Source of the DNA: a bacterium
GTDB taxonomy: Bacteria; Hydrothermota; UBA3072; B12-G15
Assembly (NCBI GenBank): GCA_003646055.1
Contig: QNDZ01000011.1
Coordinates: 1-18,175, forward strand
Length of the DNA: 18,175 nt
Direction of reading: 5' to 3'
The translations under genes and the position numbers were made by a program. Under the pieces are notes generated by a model. That model had not been told where the DNA came from. It was given only the letters and a program-made list of their open reading frames with translations, and made no database searches. This document shows, in pieces, positions 7,572 to 15,600 of the stretch. Within the stretch, counting starts at the first letter, position 1. Each line of letters starts with the position of its first letter.

Positions 7572-8002
7572 AGATAAAGCAATATCTATTCTATATGTTC
7601 TTTGCAGGTGTTGCAATATGCATAAATCTTCTCACCCAGATGCTTGTAAAAAAATCCCTTGTTAATTTTGCAGGTGAAGTAAAATGTCATGGCTATGACC
7701 TTATTTACTGGATACAGCTGGTTTCAGGAACAATCACTGGTTTTGTTTTTAAGTTTATAGTGGACAAGTTCTACATCTTTGGGGAAAAATTTTGTTCATT
7801 ACAGAGAACCGCTGGTCAGTTTATTCTGTATACAGGCTTTGCTGTTTTCACCACAATGATTTTCTGGGGAACAGAAACACTGTTCAGGTTCGTCTTCTCT
7901 TTTGAGAACAGAGAGATACTTGGTGGACTCATAGGCCTGATTATAGGTTATACTACCAAGTATCTGCTTGATAGGAGATGGGTTTTTACCCAGAGGTATT
8001 GA
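7556..8002 (+). CDS. GtrA-like four-helix membrane protein
   Basis: This 148-residue protein has four hydrophobic segments (about 10-30, 52-70, 88-106 and 122-138) and the typical GtrA ending KYLLDRRWVF (135-144), with the related VDKFYIF after helix 2. GtrA-like proteins are small membrane proteins associated with polyprenyl-phosphate-linked sugars, proposed as flippases or as anchors for glycosyltransferases. The ATG lies inside the end of the UbiA-family gene (16-base overlap), so the two are one transcription and probably one translation unit. In mycobacteria a GtrA-like protein (Rv3789) and a UbiA-type DPPR synthase (Rv3806c) both serve the decaprenyl-phosphoarabinose pathway, which gives precedent for the pairing. 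No glycosyltransferase is adjacent. Confidence 0.85.
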   Translation: MERRIKIKQYLFYMFFAGVAICINLLTQMLVKKSLVNFAGEVKCHGYDLIYWIQLVSGTITGFVFKFIVDKFYIFGEKFCSLQRTAGQFILYTGFAVFTTMIFWGTETLFRFVFSFENREILGGLIGLIIGYTTKYLLDRRWVFTQRY

Positions 8003-8026
8003 AAAATAAAGAAAAGTTGTTATGAT
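7999..8026 (+). promoter_or_regulatory. Promoter of the parvulin-rqcP-pdxA-sprA operon
   Basis: TTGAAA (7999-8004, overlapping the gtrA-like stop codon), a 16-base spacer and TATGAT (8021-8026) predict transcription from about 8033. A strong ribosome binding site AAAGGAGGT (8037-8045) stands four bases before the ATG at 8050, so the leader is very short. No other clear promoter was seen before the end of sprA. Confidence 0.65.
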
Positions 8027-8049
8027 ACAACAAAAAAAAGGAGGTTTGT

Positions 8050-9585
8050 ATGAGGAGGTTTGCTCCCATATTTGTTTTTATATTCTCTATTCTTCTGAAT
8101 GCTCAGGTTATAGGCTATGTTGATGGTATAAAGTTAACAAAGCAGATGTTGAGGCCAAAGGAGACGGTTGATGAACTGGTCAACGAGGTTCTTATGTATC
8201 TTTATGGTATTGAGAAGGGGTATCTTGATTCGTTGAGTGATAAGATCTGGACAAAGGAAAGGAATCTTCTGGTTTACTATACATACAATAGACTTGTGGT
8301 TGATAATGCAAGTGCGAATGAGGGCGAGATATTCTCTGTATATAGACATTTTGACAAGTCTGTCAGTGTCTATGCGGTTGACTGTAAGTCTTTTAAAGAT
8401 GCATTGAAGGCATACAGGGAGATTATGTCTGGAGCCAAATGGGCAGATATACTGAACAGGTATAGTTCAAATGTTAGGTTGAGGAAAAAGGGAGGGTTTT
8501 ATGGGGAGGTTAAGTGGAGTTATACCCCTGACAGGATTACCAGAATGGCGTTTAAAATGGATGAGGGTGAGGTCTCTTTACCATTCCGTTTTAAAGGCGC
8601 ATGGTACATCATAAAGGTTACAAAAATAAAAGATAATGAGATAGGTGATTTTCAACAGGAGAAAACAAGGATAAAGAATCTGATTCTGAGACAGAAAAAG
8701 GCCAAAAACAACTCCAAATACTGGAATTATATGAAGTACCTTCTTAATATAAAATTTAATGAAGATAACATGAAAAAAATCATGAAGGTGATGCCCAGGG
8801 GTAGACACATGGGGGCTTATGTTTTTCCTGATTCTCTCTGGGACATTGTTCTGGCAACATCAACACTGGGTAAATTTACTGTTAAGGAACTTCAACGCAG
8901 AACAGGACTGGTTGATAAGCCATTGAATCTATCAAGAATCAATGACATGAAACGCTATATAGAGTGGGAATTGGTGCTGGATGGGTTTACTATTTTAGCA
9001 CGGAATAAGGGTTACAACAGGGTTCCTTCTGTTTATTCCAGAATGATGAGGGATAGGATTGGTCTGGTGCGAGGATATATTAAAACCGTGGAAATTAAGT
9101 CCCAAAAAATCCCTGAGGATTCATTGATTGACTTCTACTACGAACATATAGAAGACTACACAGAGCCGGAGAGAAGAAGGGTCTATGTTATTGTGAATAG
9201 TGATAAGGAGAAACTGAGCAATGTAAGGAGGAGAATATTAAGGGGCGCTGATTTTTCAGAGATGGCAAAAAAGTACTCCATACACTTGACCAGGAATAAA
9301 GGGGGTGAACTTGGCTGGATTACAAAGAATAGATTCCCTGAATTTGCCAAGGTTGCCTTCAAACTGAAAAACGGTCAGGTGTCTGATGTTTTTTCTCCGG
9401 ATGGTAAGAGCTGGGCAATCGTTTATGTTAATGGAATACAGGAAGCAAGACCTATGCCGCTTGGAAAAATTAAGAGGCGGGTTGAAAGGGAATATGAGGA
9501 ATATCTTCTTGAGAAGAGATTGAAGGAAATTTCTGAGGAGATGAAGAAAAAAGTAAAAATCAAAATCTTAAAGGAGGATGTATGA
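8050..9585 (+). CDS. Exported parvulin-type peptidyl-prolyl isomerase with two PpiC-like domains
   Basis: The 511-residue protein starts MRRFAPIFVFIFSILLNA, a standard signal peptide with probable cleavage near residue 18, so it should act in the periplasm. An N-terminal chaperone-like segment (20-95) precedes a first, diverged parvulin domain (about 105-195: ADILNRYSSN, KKGGFYGE, AFKMDEGEVSLPF). A middle helical part (200-360) leads to a second, more typical parvulin domain (about 368-465: EMAKKYS, NKGGELGWI, AFKLKNGQVSDVF). The C-terminus is highly charged. The layout recalls SurA or PpiD-like folding factors for outer-membrane proteins, but the order of domains is its own. It opens a six-gene overlapping operon and shares a four-base ATGA overlap with the next gene. 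Isomerase activity of the first domain is doubtful. Confidence 0.85.
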   Translation: MRRFAPIFVFIFSILLNAQVIGYVDGIKLTKQMLRPKETVDELVNEVLMYLYGIEKGYLDSLSDKIWTKERNLLVYYTYNRLVVDNASANEGEIFSVYRHFDKSVSVYAVDCKSFKDALKAYREIMSGAKWADILNRYSSNVRLRKKGGFYGEVKWSYTPDRITRMAFKMDEGEVSLPFRFKGAWYIIKVTKIKDNEIGDFQQEKTRIKNLILRQKKAKNNSKYWNYMKYLLNIKFNEDNMKKIMKVMPRGRHMGAYVFPDSLWDIVLATSTLGKFTVKELQRRTGLVDKPLNLSRINDMKRYIEWELVLDGFTILARNKGYNRVPSVYSRMMRDRIGLVRGYIKTVEIKSQKIPEDSLIDFYYEHIEDYTEPERRRVYVIVNSDKEKLSNVRRRILRGADFSEMAKKYSIHLTRNKGGELGWITKNRFPEFAKVAFKLKNGQVSDVFSPDGKSWAIVYVNGIQEARPMPLGKIKRRVEREYEEYLLEKRLKEISEEMKKKVKIKILKEDV

Positions 9586-10415
9586 AAAAACTTCTTATCG
9601 TTGGTTTATTGTTGACTGCCTTTCTCGCAGGGTGTAAGAAAAAAACAGAGGGTGATGTTGTGTATGTTATTGATGGTAAAGGGTATACTCTGAACGAAAT
9701 TCTCAAGGAAATGGAGATACCACCAGTTCAGTTCAATGCCCTCAAGCCAGAGATAAAAAAGGCCTATCTTGACATGTGGTTGAAGAATGAACTTCTTTAT
9801 AAAGAGGCACTTTCAAAGGGGCTTGACAGGGATACACTCTTCAGGAAGAGACTTGAATACTTGAAGAAACAATTGCTTGTAAACACAATCTTCCAGCAAC
9901 TAATGCAGAATGTTTCAACAGATGTATCCCCTGAAGAGGTAAAGAATTACTATGATGCTCATAAAAGTGATTACAGCACAGAAAGAAGGATTGCACACAT
10001 TACGGTTCCGAATGAAGATGTGGCAAGGGAGGTCATAAAGAGGCTGAAGGCAGGGGAGTCGTTCAGTAGACTTGTAAAGGAATACTCAATTGACTCTACA
10101 ACCGTAAATAGTGGTGGTGTTATGGGATGGTTCACAAGGGGCGACTTCCTGAAGTTTCCTGAATTTGAAGACACTATATTCAACCTTAAAAAGATAGGGG
10201 ATATTGGTGGTCCTGTTCAATCACCCTATGCAATGGGTTATGATGTGGTGAAACTTGTTGGCAAGAGAAGGTTGAGAAAGCCAAGGTCATTTGATGAAGT
10301 GAAATCAGACATTGAGAGCCTTCTCAGGTACCAGAAACAACAGGCTGCCTTTGACAGCATAATAAATGGCTTGAAAGAGAAGTTCAATGTGGAGGAAGCA
10401 GGAGGTAATGGTTGA
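9582..10415 (+). CDS. Parvulin-type peptidyl-prolyl isomerase lipoprotein (PrsA/SurA-like)
   Basis: The 277-residue protein begins MKKLLIVGLLLTAFLAGCKK; LAGC is a lipobox, so Cys18 should be acylated and the protein tethered to a membrane. A helical N-terminal region (25-125) resembles the SurA N-domain, including WLKNELLYKEALSKGLD. One PpiC domain follows (about 131-232: AHITVPN, LVKEYSIDS, SGGVMGWFTRGDF, IGGPVQSPYAMGYDVVKL). The C-terminal helix QKQQAAFDSIINGLKEKF is typical of this group. The start overlaps the previous stop (ATGA) and has AAGGAGG at 9571-9577, four bases upstream. It is the middle of three parvulins in a row. Residues after +1 are KKK, so no Asp inner-membrane retention signal is seen; the destination membrane cannot be told. 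Confidence 0.92.
   Translation: MKKLLIVGLLLTAFLAGCKKKTEGDVVYVIDGKGYTLNEILKEMEIPPVQFNALKPEIKKAYLDMWLKNELLYKEALSKGLDRDTLFRKRLEYLKKQLLVNTIFQQLMQNVSTDVSPEEVKNYYDAHKSDYSTERRIAHITVPNEDVAREVIKRLKAGESFSRLVKEYSIDSTTVNSGGVMGWFTRGDFLKFPEFEDTIFNLKKIGDIGGPVQSPYAMGYDVVKLVGKRRLRKPRSFDEVKSDIESLLRYQKQQAAFDSIINGLKEKFNVEEAGGNG
10401..10406 (+). promoter_or_regulatory. Ribosome binding site that sets the TTG start of the third parvulin
   Basis: GGAGGT lies inside the end of the lipoprotein gene, five bases before the TTG at 10412. The reading frame has a stop codon (TAA, 10406-10408) just upstream and no ATG or GTG soon after, so this site supports initiation at TTG, overlapping the preceding TGA as TTGA. Confidence 0.75.
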
Positions 10416-11518
10416 TATTCATCCTGTTTTCAATCACCTTTGATAAACTTGTTGCAGCGGTTGAAAACCAGGCAATCCCACTTTCATATGTAAAGGAGGT
10501 TGCCCCACTCTATCCAGGTGCAACAACGAGTGAGATAACCAGAAAACTTGTGGAGGAGAGGGTTCTTTACAGGATTGCAAGGGAGGAGAGTATTGTTGTT
10601 ACACAGGCTGAAGTTCAGGATGCCTTCCAGAAGGCACTTGGAGAGAACCCTCAACTCCAGAATCTGGTGAAGGAAGGTCTCAAGGGTATATACCTTGAAG
10701 AAGTGAGATACCAGTTGTATATACAGAAACTCCTTCAGAAAAAGGTGATACCTCATATAAATATAACAAGGAGGGACATAGAGGATTTTTACAACACATA
10801 TAGAGATTCACTTATGCTTCCTCCAAGTGTGTCTCTGGAGAAGTTGACCATTGAGATTGGTAAAAAAGAGAAGGAAAGACTTATAGAAAAGGCGGAGAAG
10901 ATTCTTAAAGAGATGGAGAAAGGAACACCATTTGAGACACTTGTGGAGAAGTATTCAGAAGACCCTGCTACAAGGTATGCTGGAGGTAAACTTGGTGATA
11001 TACCCATCACGGGAATACCACCTTATTTCAGTGGGATTGATACACTTGAAACAGGGGAGGTTGGTATATTTACTTCGCCTCTGGGCATTCACATCATCAG
11101 GGTGAATAGCAGAACCCCAATGAGTGTGAATCTCTCACATATCTTTCTGGGTTTTAAGATGGATGACAGGACTGTAAAGGAAGGTTACAGGGAGGCAGAG
11201 AAACTACGGGAAAGATGGCTCAATGGTGATACCACCCTTCCCATTGAGAAGGTTGGACCAATACCTGTAACACTGATGAACAGTGCCTTGAAATCCCTTG
11301 TTGATACCCTGAAGGTTGGAGAACTTTCAAAACCTATTCTGGAAGGCAATACAATGAATGTTATCAAGATAACAGAGAAGAAACAGGGTGGAATTCCTCC
11401 ACTAAAAGAGGTACAGGATAAAATTTATAATCTTCTCTTTTCAAGAAGGGTTGATGAGGAATACAGGAAACTTGTAGAGGAGGCATCAGAAAAGGTATTC
11501 TTTGTTTACCTCAAATGA
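10412..11518 (+). CDS. SurA-like parvulin-type peptidyl-prolyl isomerase
   Basis: The 368-residue protein opens with a very short hydrophobic run (MIFILFSITF) and then the SurA-type sequence DKLVAAVENQAIPLSYV (11-27), matching the usual IVAVVNGEPIT-like start of mature SurA. A helical SurA N-domain (20-130) with KLVEERVLYRIA is followed by a parvulin domain (about 138-235: FETLVEKYSEDP, GGKLGDIPI, LETGEVGIFTSPLGIHII). A second, poorly conserved parvulin-like part spans 240-325 (LSHIFLGF, LKVGELSKPI). The TTG start is supported by GGAGGT. The signal peptide is oddly short and lacks a basic residue near the N-terminus, so export is inferred mainly from family and neighbours. The stop overlaps the rqcP start (ATGA). 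Confidence 0.85.
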   Translation: MIFILFSITFDKLVAAVENQAIPLSYVKEVAPLYPGATTSEITRKLVEERVLYRIAREESIVVTQAEVQDAFQKALGENPQLQNLVKEGLKGIYLEEVRYQLYIQKLLQKKVIPHINITRRDIEDFYNTYRDSLMLPPSVSLEKLTIEIGKKEKERLIEKAEKILKEMEKGTPFETLVEKYSEDPATRYAGGKLGDIPITGIPPYFSGIDTLETGEVGIFTSPLGIHIIRVNSRTPMSVNLSHIFLGFKMDDRTVKEGYREAEKLRERWLNGDTTLPIEKVGPIPVTLMNSALKSLVDTLKVGELSKPILEGNTMNVIKITEKKQGGIPPLKEVQDKIYNLLFSRRVDEEYRKLVEEASEKVFFVYLK

Positions 11519-11766
11519 GGCTTGACCTTTTCCTTAAAAAAACAGGGCTCGTAAAAAGACGCACTGTTGCCCAGAATTTAATCAAGGGTGGTCTTATTAC
11601 ACTCAATGGTAAGGCAACAAAGTCTGGCAAAGAGGTGAAGGCTGGCGACATTATAGGAATAAAGGGTGAATGCTATCTAATTAAAGAAATACCCCATGGA
11701 AATGTAAAAAAATCCGACAGGGAAAGATACGTGGAGAAGGTGAATGGTTGCAATCACGCTGGGTGA
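11515..11766 (+). CDS. rqcP: S4-domain RNA-binding protein, RqcP/YabO (Hsp15-like)
   Basis: This 83-residue protein is nearly all S4 domain: MRLDLFLKKTGLVKRR at the start, then LIKGGLITLNGKATK and VKAGDII. Length and sequence fit RqcP (YabO), which binds 50S subunits carrying stalled peptidyl-tRNA and helps RqcH add alanine tails during ribosome quality control; Hsp15 of proteobacteria is the close alternative and is usually longer. It is cytoplasmic. The ATG overlaps the stop of the third parvulin (ATGA) and has no Shine-Dalgarno sequence, so translation is likely coupled. Its 3' end overlaps pdxA by 23 bases. No rqcH is visible here. Confidence 0.85.
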   Translation: MRLDLFLKKTGLVKRRTVAQNLIKGGLITLNGKATKSGKEVKAGDIIGIKGECYLIKEIPHGNVKKSDRERYVEKVNGCNHAG

Positions 11767-12646
11767 CCCAGGAGGGATTGGTCCAGAGATTGTTTTGAAG
11801 GCACTGAATCAAGTAAAAGGTGATTTTGTGCTTATCGGCAGTATTCATTCTCTCAAAGATACTTCAAAAATATGCTCAATACCCCTTCCTGATGTGGATA
11901 TTATTCACATAGATGGTGAATATACATGGGGTAAGGTGAGTGCCCATAATGGCAGAATTGCCTACGAATCACTCATCAGGGCAATAGACCTTGCAATTGA
12001 AGGTAAGGTTAAAGGCATTGTTACTGCTCCCCTTTCCAAAGAGTCCCTCCACCTTGCAGGATATAACTATCCTGGACAGACAGAGATACTTGCGGAGAAA
12101 ACAAATGCTCAGGATTATGGAATGTTGATGGTTTCAGATGATTTCAGGATGCTTCTTCTCACAACCCACATTCCCCTTTCTCTTGTGCCACAATCAATCA
12201 CTGAGGAACTTATTATCAGAAAAGTCAGTCTATTAAATAAAACACTGAAAGAGATATTCAAAATAGAAAACCCAAGAATACTCCTGCTTGGGGTTAATCC
12301 TCATGCAGGGGAAGATGGTTTAATTGGTAATGAAGAGAAGGAGAAGATATTGCCAGCAATTGAGAAACTGAGAAAGGAGGGAATTGCTGTTGAGGGGCCT
12401 GTACCACCTGATACCTTTTTTATGGAGAAGGGATTTGATGCCTATGTGGCCATGTATCATGACCAGGGTATGATACCCTTTAAACTTCTCTTTTTTCATT
12501 CAGGGGTGAACATGACCATAGGCCTTCCGTTTATTAGAACATCACCTGACCACGGCACTGCATTTGATATTGCAGGTAGATGTATTGCTGACCATAGAAG
12601 CATGCTGTCAGCAATAAAACTCTGCAAGAAATTATGCTTCTCCTGA
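11744..12646 (+). CDS. pdxA: 4-hydroxythreonine-4-phosphate dehydrogenase
   Basis: PdxA oxidises 4-phosphohydroxy-L-threonine with NAD in the DXP-dependent pathway to pyridoxal phosphate. The 300-residue protein has the family motifs in order: ITLGDPGGIGPEI (4-16), GIVTAPLSKESLHLAGY (91-107), GQTEILAE (111-118), TTHIPL (His142), GVNPHAGEDGLIG (183-195, His187), GPVPPDTFF (218-226), MYHDQG (His239) and SPDHGTAFDIAG (267-278). His142, His187 and His239 are the likely metal ligands. It is about 30 residues shorter than the E. coli enzyme, mostly in the N-terminal half, with no key motif lost. The upstream codon in this frame is a stop, which fixes the ATG. It overlaps rqcP by 23 bases and sprA by 13. 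Why a vitamin B6 gene sits in this operon is unclear. Confidence 0.95.
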   Translation: MVAITLGDPGGIGPEIVLKALNQVKGDFVLIGSIHSLKDTSKICSIPLPDVDIIHIDGEYTWGKVSAHNGRIAYESLIRAIDLAIEGKVKGIVTAPLSKESLHLAGYNYPGQTEILAEKTNAQDYGMLMVSDDFRMLLLTTHIPLSLVPQSITEELIIRKVSLLNKTLKEIFKIENPRILLLGVNPHAGEDGLIGNEEKEKILPAIEKLRKEGIAVEGPVPPDTFFMEKGFDAYVAMYHDQGMIPFKLLFFHSGVNMTIGLPFIRTSPDHGTAFDIAGRCIADHRSMLSAIKLCKKLCFS

Positions 12647-15600
12647 TTCTCTCCTTCTCTCCTGAATTCAATAATTATCTCTATTATCAGAATATCACCC
12701 AGGTTTATGAAAAATACGAGGATTTTATTGTAAGAAACCTGTACATAGGCAATGTTTACCTTGGAACAGACACAATAATCGGGGGTGGTAGAGGGGCAGA
12801 CATACTTTTTATAAATGCATACAGGAAATCCATTGCTACCTCCTTCAGTGAAAATCTGAGAAAGCAACTTTCATCAATGGAGGGTATCATACCTGATATT
12901 GAACTCCCAATAAAACTCCCAGGTGCATTGAGACAGATAATAGGAGAAGGTGGAACAATAAAGGTTTCAGGTTATCAAACAGTCTCTCTTGAAGTGACCC
13001 AGAAGGTTCAGGAGGGGGTTATAAATGGGAGTTTCCTTGATATAAAACCTGATGAAGACCTGAACATTACCATAAATGGAATTGTGGGGCAGAAAATTCA
13101 TGTTGATGTAAACTACAATGTGAAAAGCCTTGACGAATCACAGAATAAAGTCAGGGTTTATTACAAGAGTAATGACGAGGATGATATCATCCAAAACATC
13201 AACCTTGGTGATACTGATAAAAAGGGAAGATTTGGTATAACCCTCAGCGGAAAGATTGCAAATACCGATTTTAACCTGCAGGTGACAAGGGTGAAGTCAC
13301 TCCCAGAAGAGAAAACCAGTGAGTTTTCCTCCCAGATTGAATCCTTGACTGTTTTTGATTATGATTATGTGAAGGATAGATTTTATTACATCCCTATGGG
13401 TATGAATGATTCACTTGTGCTTCTCAGGGTTTATTATCAGATGCCATACTCTGTAACCACCATACCTGCAAGGACTTTCAAGGTGGATGGCTCAACAGGT
13501 GATGTTGCAAACTTTGAATTGAGAGAGGAAGGGGAGGAAGGTGATTACAGGGTTAGATATTTTCAATACTACTATGGTCTTCAGAGACCATTCCTTGAGA
13601 TTGTGAACCCACCTGACCCTGGAAGAATGATAGCAATTTATTATATAACAAAGGACATCACAACAGGGGAGTTTGATACTGTTGGTTATCTTACAGAGAG
13701 TCTCACTGATACTTCAAGCCTTCTCCTTATAAAGTCATCAAATCCAACACCAGAGGATACCACTTGGTATCTCATGATGAGGAATGTTTACTCCTTCCCT
13801 ACGTCTGGAGAGGGTATTACTGATTTCAGTGTGGACATTTACAGGGTTGTTCCAGGTGGGGAGCCAGTGAATTTTGATGAAAACACCAACACACAGTATA
13901 TAAAAATACTTGGACTTGACCAGGATACAGTTCCTGGTATAGATGCTGAAAAATTTGTTGACTTTCAGAACGGATACATATTCTTCCCCTATGCCTATCC
14001 ATTTTTGATACCAGACCTTGCCCCTGACACGGTTCCTGCAATTTACAGAAAGTTGTACCCTGAAAATGATGAGAAAAATAAATACTTCCTTGTGATTAAA
14101 TATAAAGCCCCACTCACAAGGTTCACCATAGGTGGTGGCAAAAACATTGTTGAGAATTCAGAGGTTATTATTGTTGATGGAGATACATTGAAGAGAGACA
14201 TTGACTACACAATAGATTATGCAACAGGAGAGGTTAAAATAAAGGACCCGAAGAGATTTCCTCCGGATGCAAAGGTTTCGTATATTTATCAGGTTATGCC
14301 TTTTGGGGGGTTGACCTTTTCTCAGGATTACTTAACAAAACTTGAAACAAAGACAAGGATAAACAACAGAACATTCCTTAACACATCCATTGATTTTAAC
14401 GCCTCTTCTGTATCAGATTTTTACCCAAGGCTTGGTTCAGAGCCAGCCAATTTTCTCCTTGGAAAGGCCTCATTCAAAACAGGTCTTGACCTTGACCTTT
14501 TGCTTCCCCTGATTTCCCGTCTGCCAATAATCGGGAGTGAAAAGACACCCGTTTTTAATCTTTCAGGGAATGTATCCCTTTCAGTACCCAATCCATCCTC
14601 AAGGGGGAAGGGCTATGTTGATGATATGGAAAACACCACGAGGAGTGAACCATTTGGAAATACAATCAGGGAGTGGTCTTTTTCAAGCACACCAGACGGA
14701 GAAAATGAATATCTACTTGGTGAGATATACTGGTGGAGTGTGAACCTTATGGAGAGTGATATATTTCCATCCATATCAGGTGAAAATAACAATATTGGTG
14801 CAATGACCCTGTACTTTATTCCAAGGGATAATGACCCCAATTCATGGGGAGGTATAATATATTCCTTTGGTAGTACAGCGAGGGATATGTCAAAAGACCA
14901 GGCAATTGAGATGTGGGTGAAGGCAGACTCAGGGGTTCTTCACATTGACATTGGTTCTGATATTTCTGAAGATGCTCCGAGACTGAATGCAGACGGTGAA
15001 GTAATCCCTGCCAATGGCATTATGGATAACGAAGATGTTAACAGGTCTGGTAAACTTGAAACAGGTGAGGATGTCGGACTTGATGGTATAGCATATCCTG
15101 ATTCACTTTATTATGAAGGGGGAAAGGATGCAGGAGACGATGGGAACGACGATTACATTTCAGAGTCACCAAGAACCTTTGAGGATACACTGAAAATGAA
15201 CGGAACAGAGGGAAACAAAAGAATTGATACAGAGGATATAAACTTTGATGACATTTTCAATCTCAACAACAACTATTATTCATTCCGTATTGACCTGAAG
15301 GATGACAGATATGTGGTTGCTACTGGAAAAAATGGGTGGAAAAAAATAAGAATACTCCTTGATGACAGCAACATTGAAAGAATAGTGGGAAGCCCTTCCT
15401 GGACGAACATCAGATATGTGAGGGTTTGGATAAACGGGGTATCAGGCCCAACAAGGATAATGGTAACAAAGTGGGGTGTTGTTGGGAGTGTGTGGAGAAA
15501 TGATGGGATTGAACCATTTGCTGGTGATTCAGTTCAGGCATTTGAGAATTTTATAATAGGATACAGAAGTGCCAATGAGGACTCGCAATATGTTCCACCT

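Noticed and set aside
12496..12867. Open frame on the minus strand across the pdxA-sprA junction
   Set aside because: It lies opposite conserved PdxA motifs and the SprA N-terminus, with no recognisable protein features.
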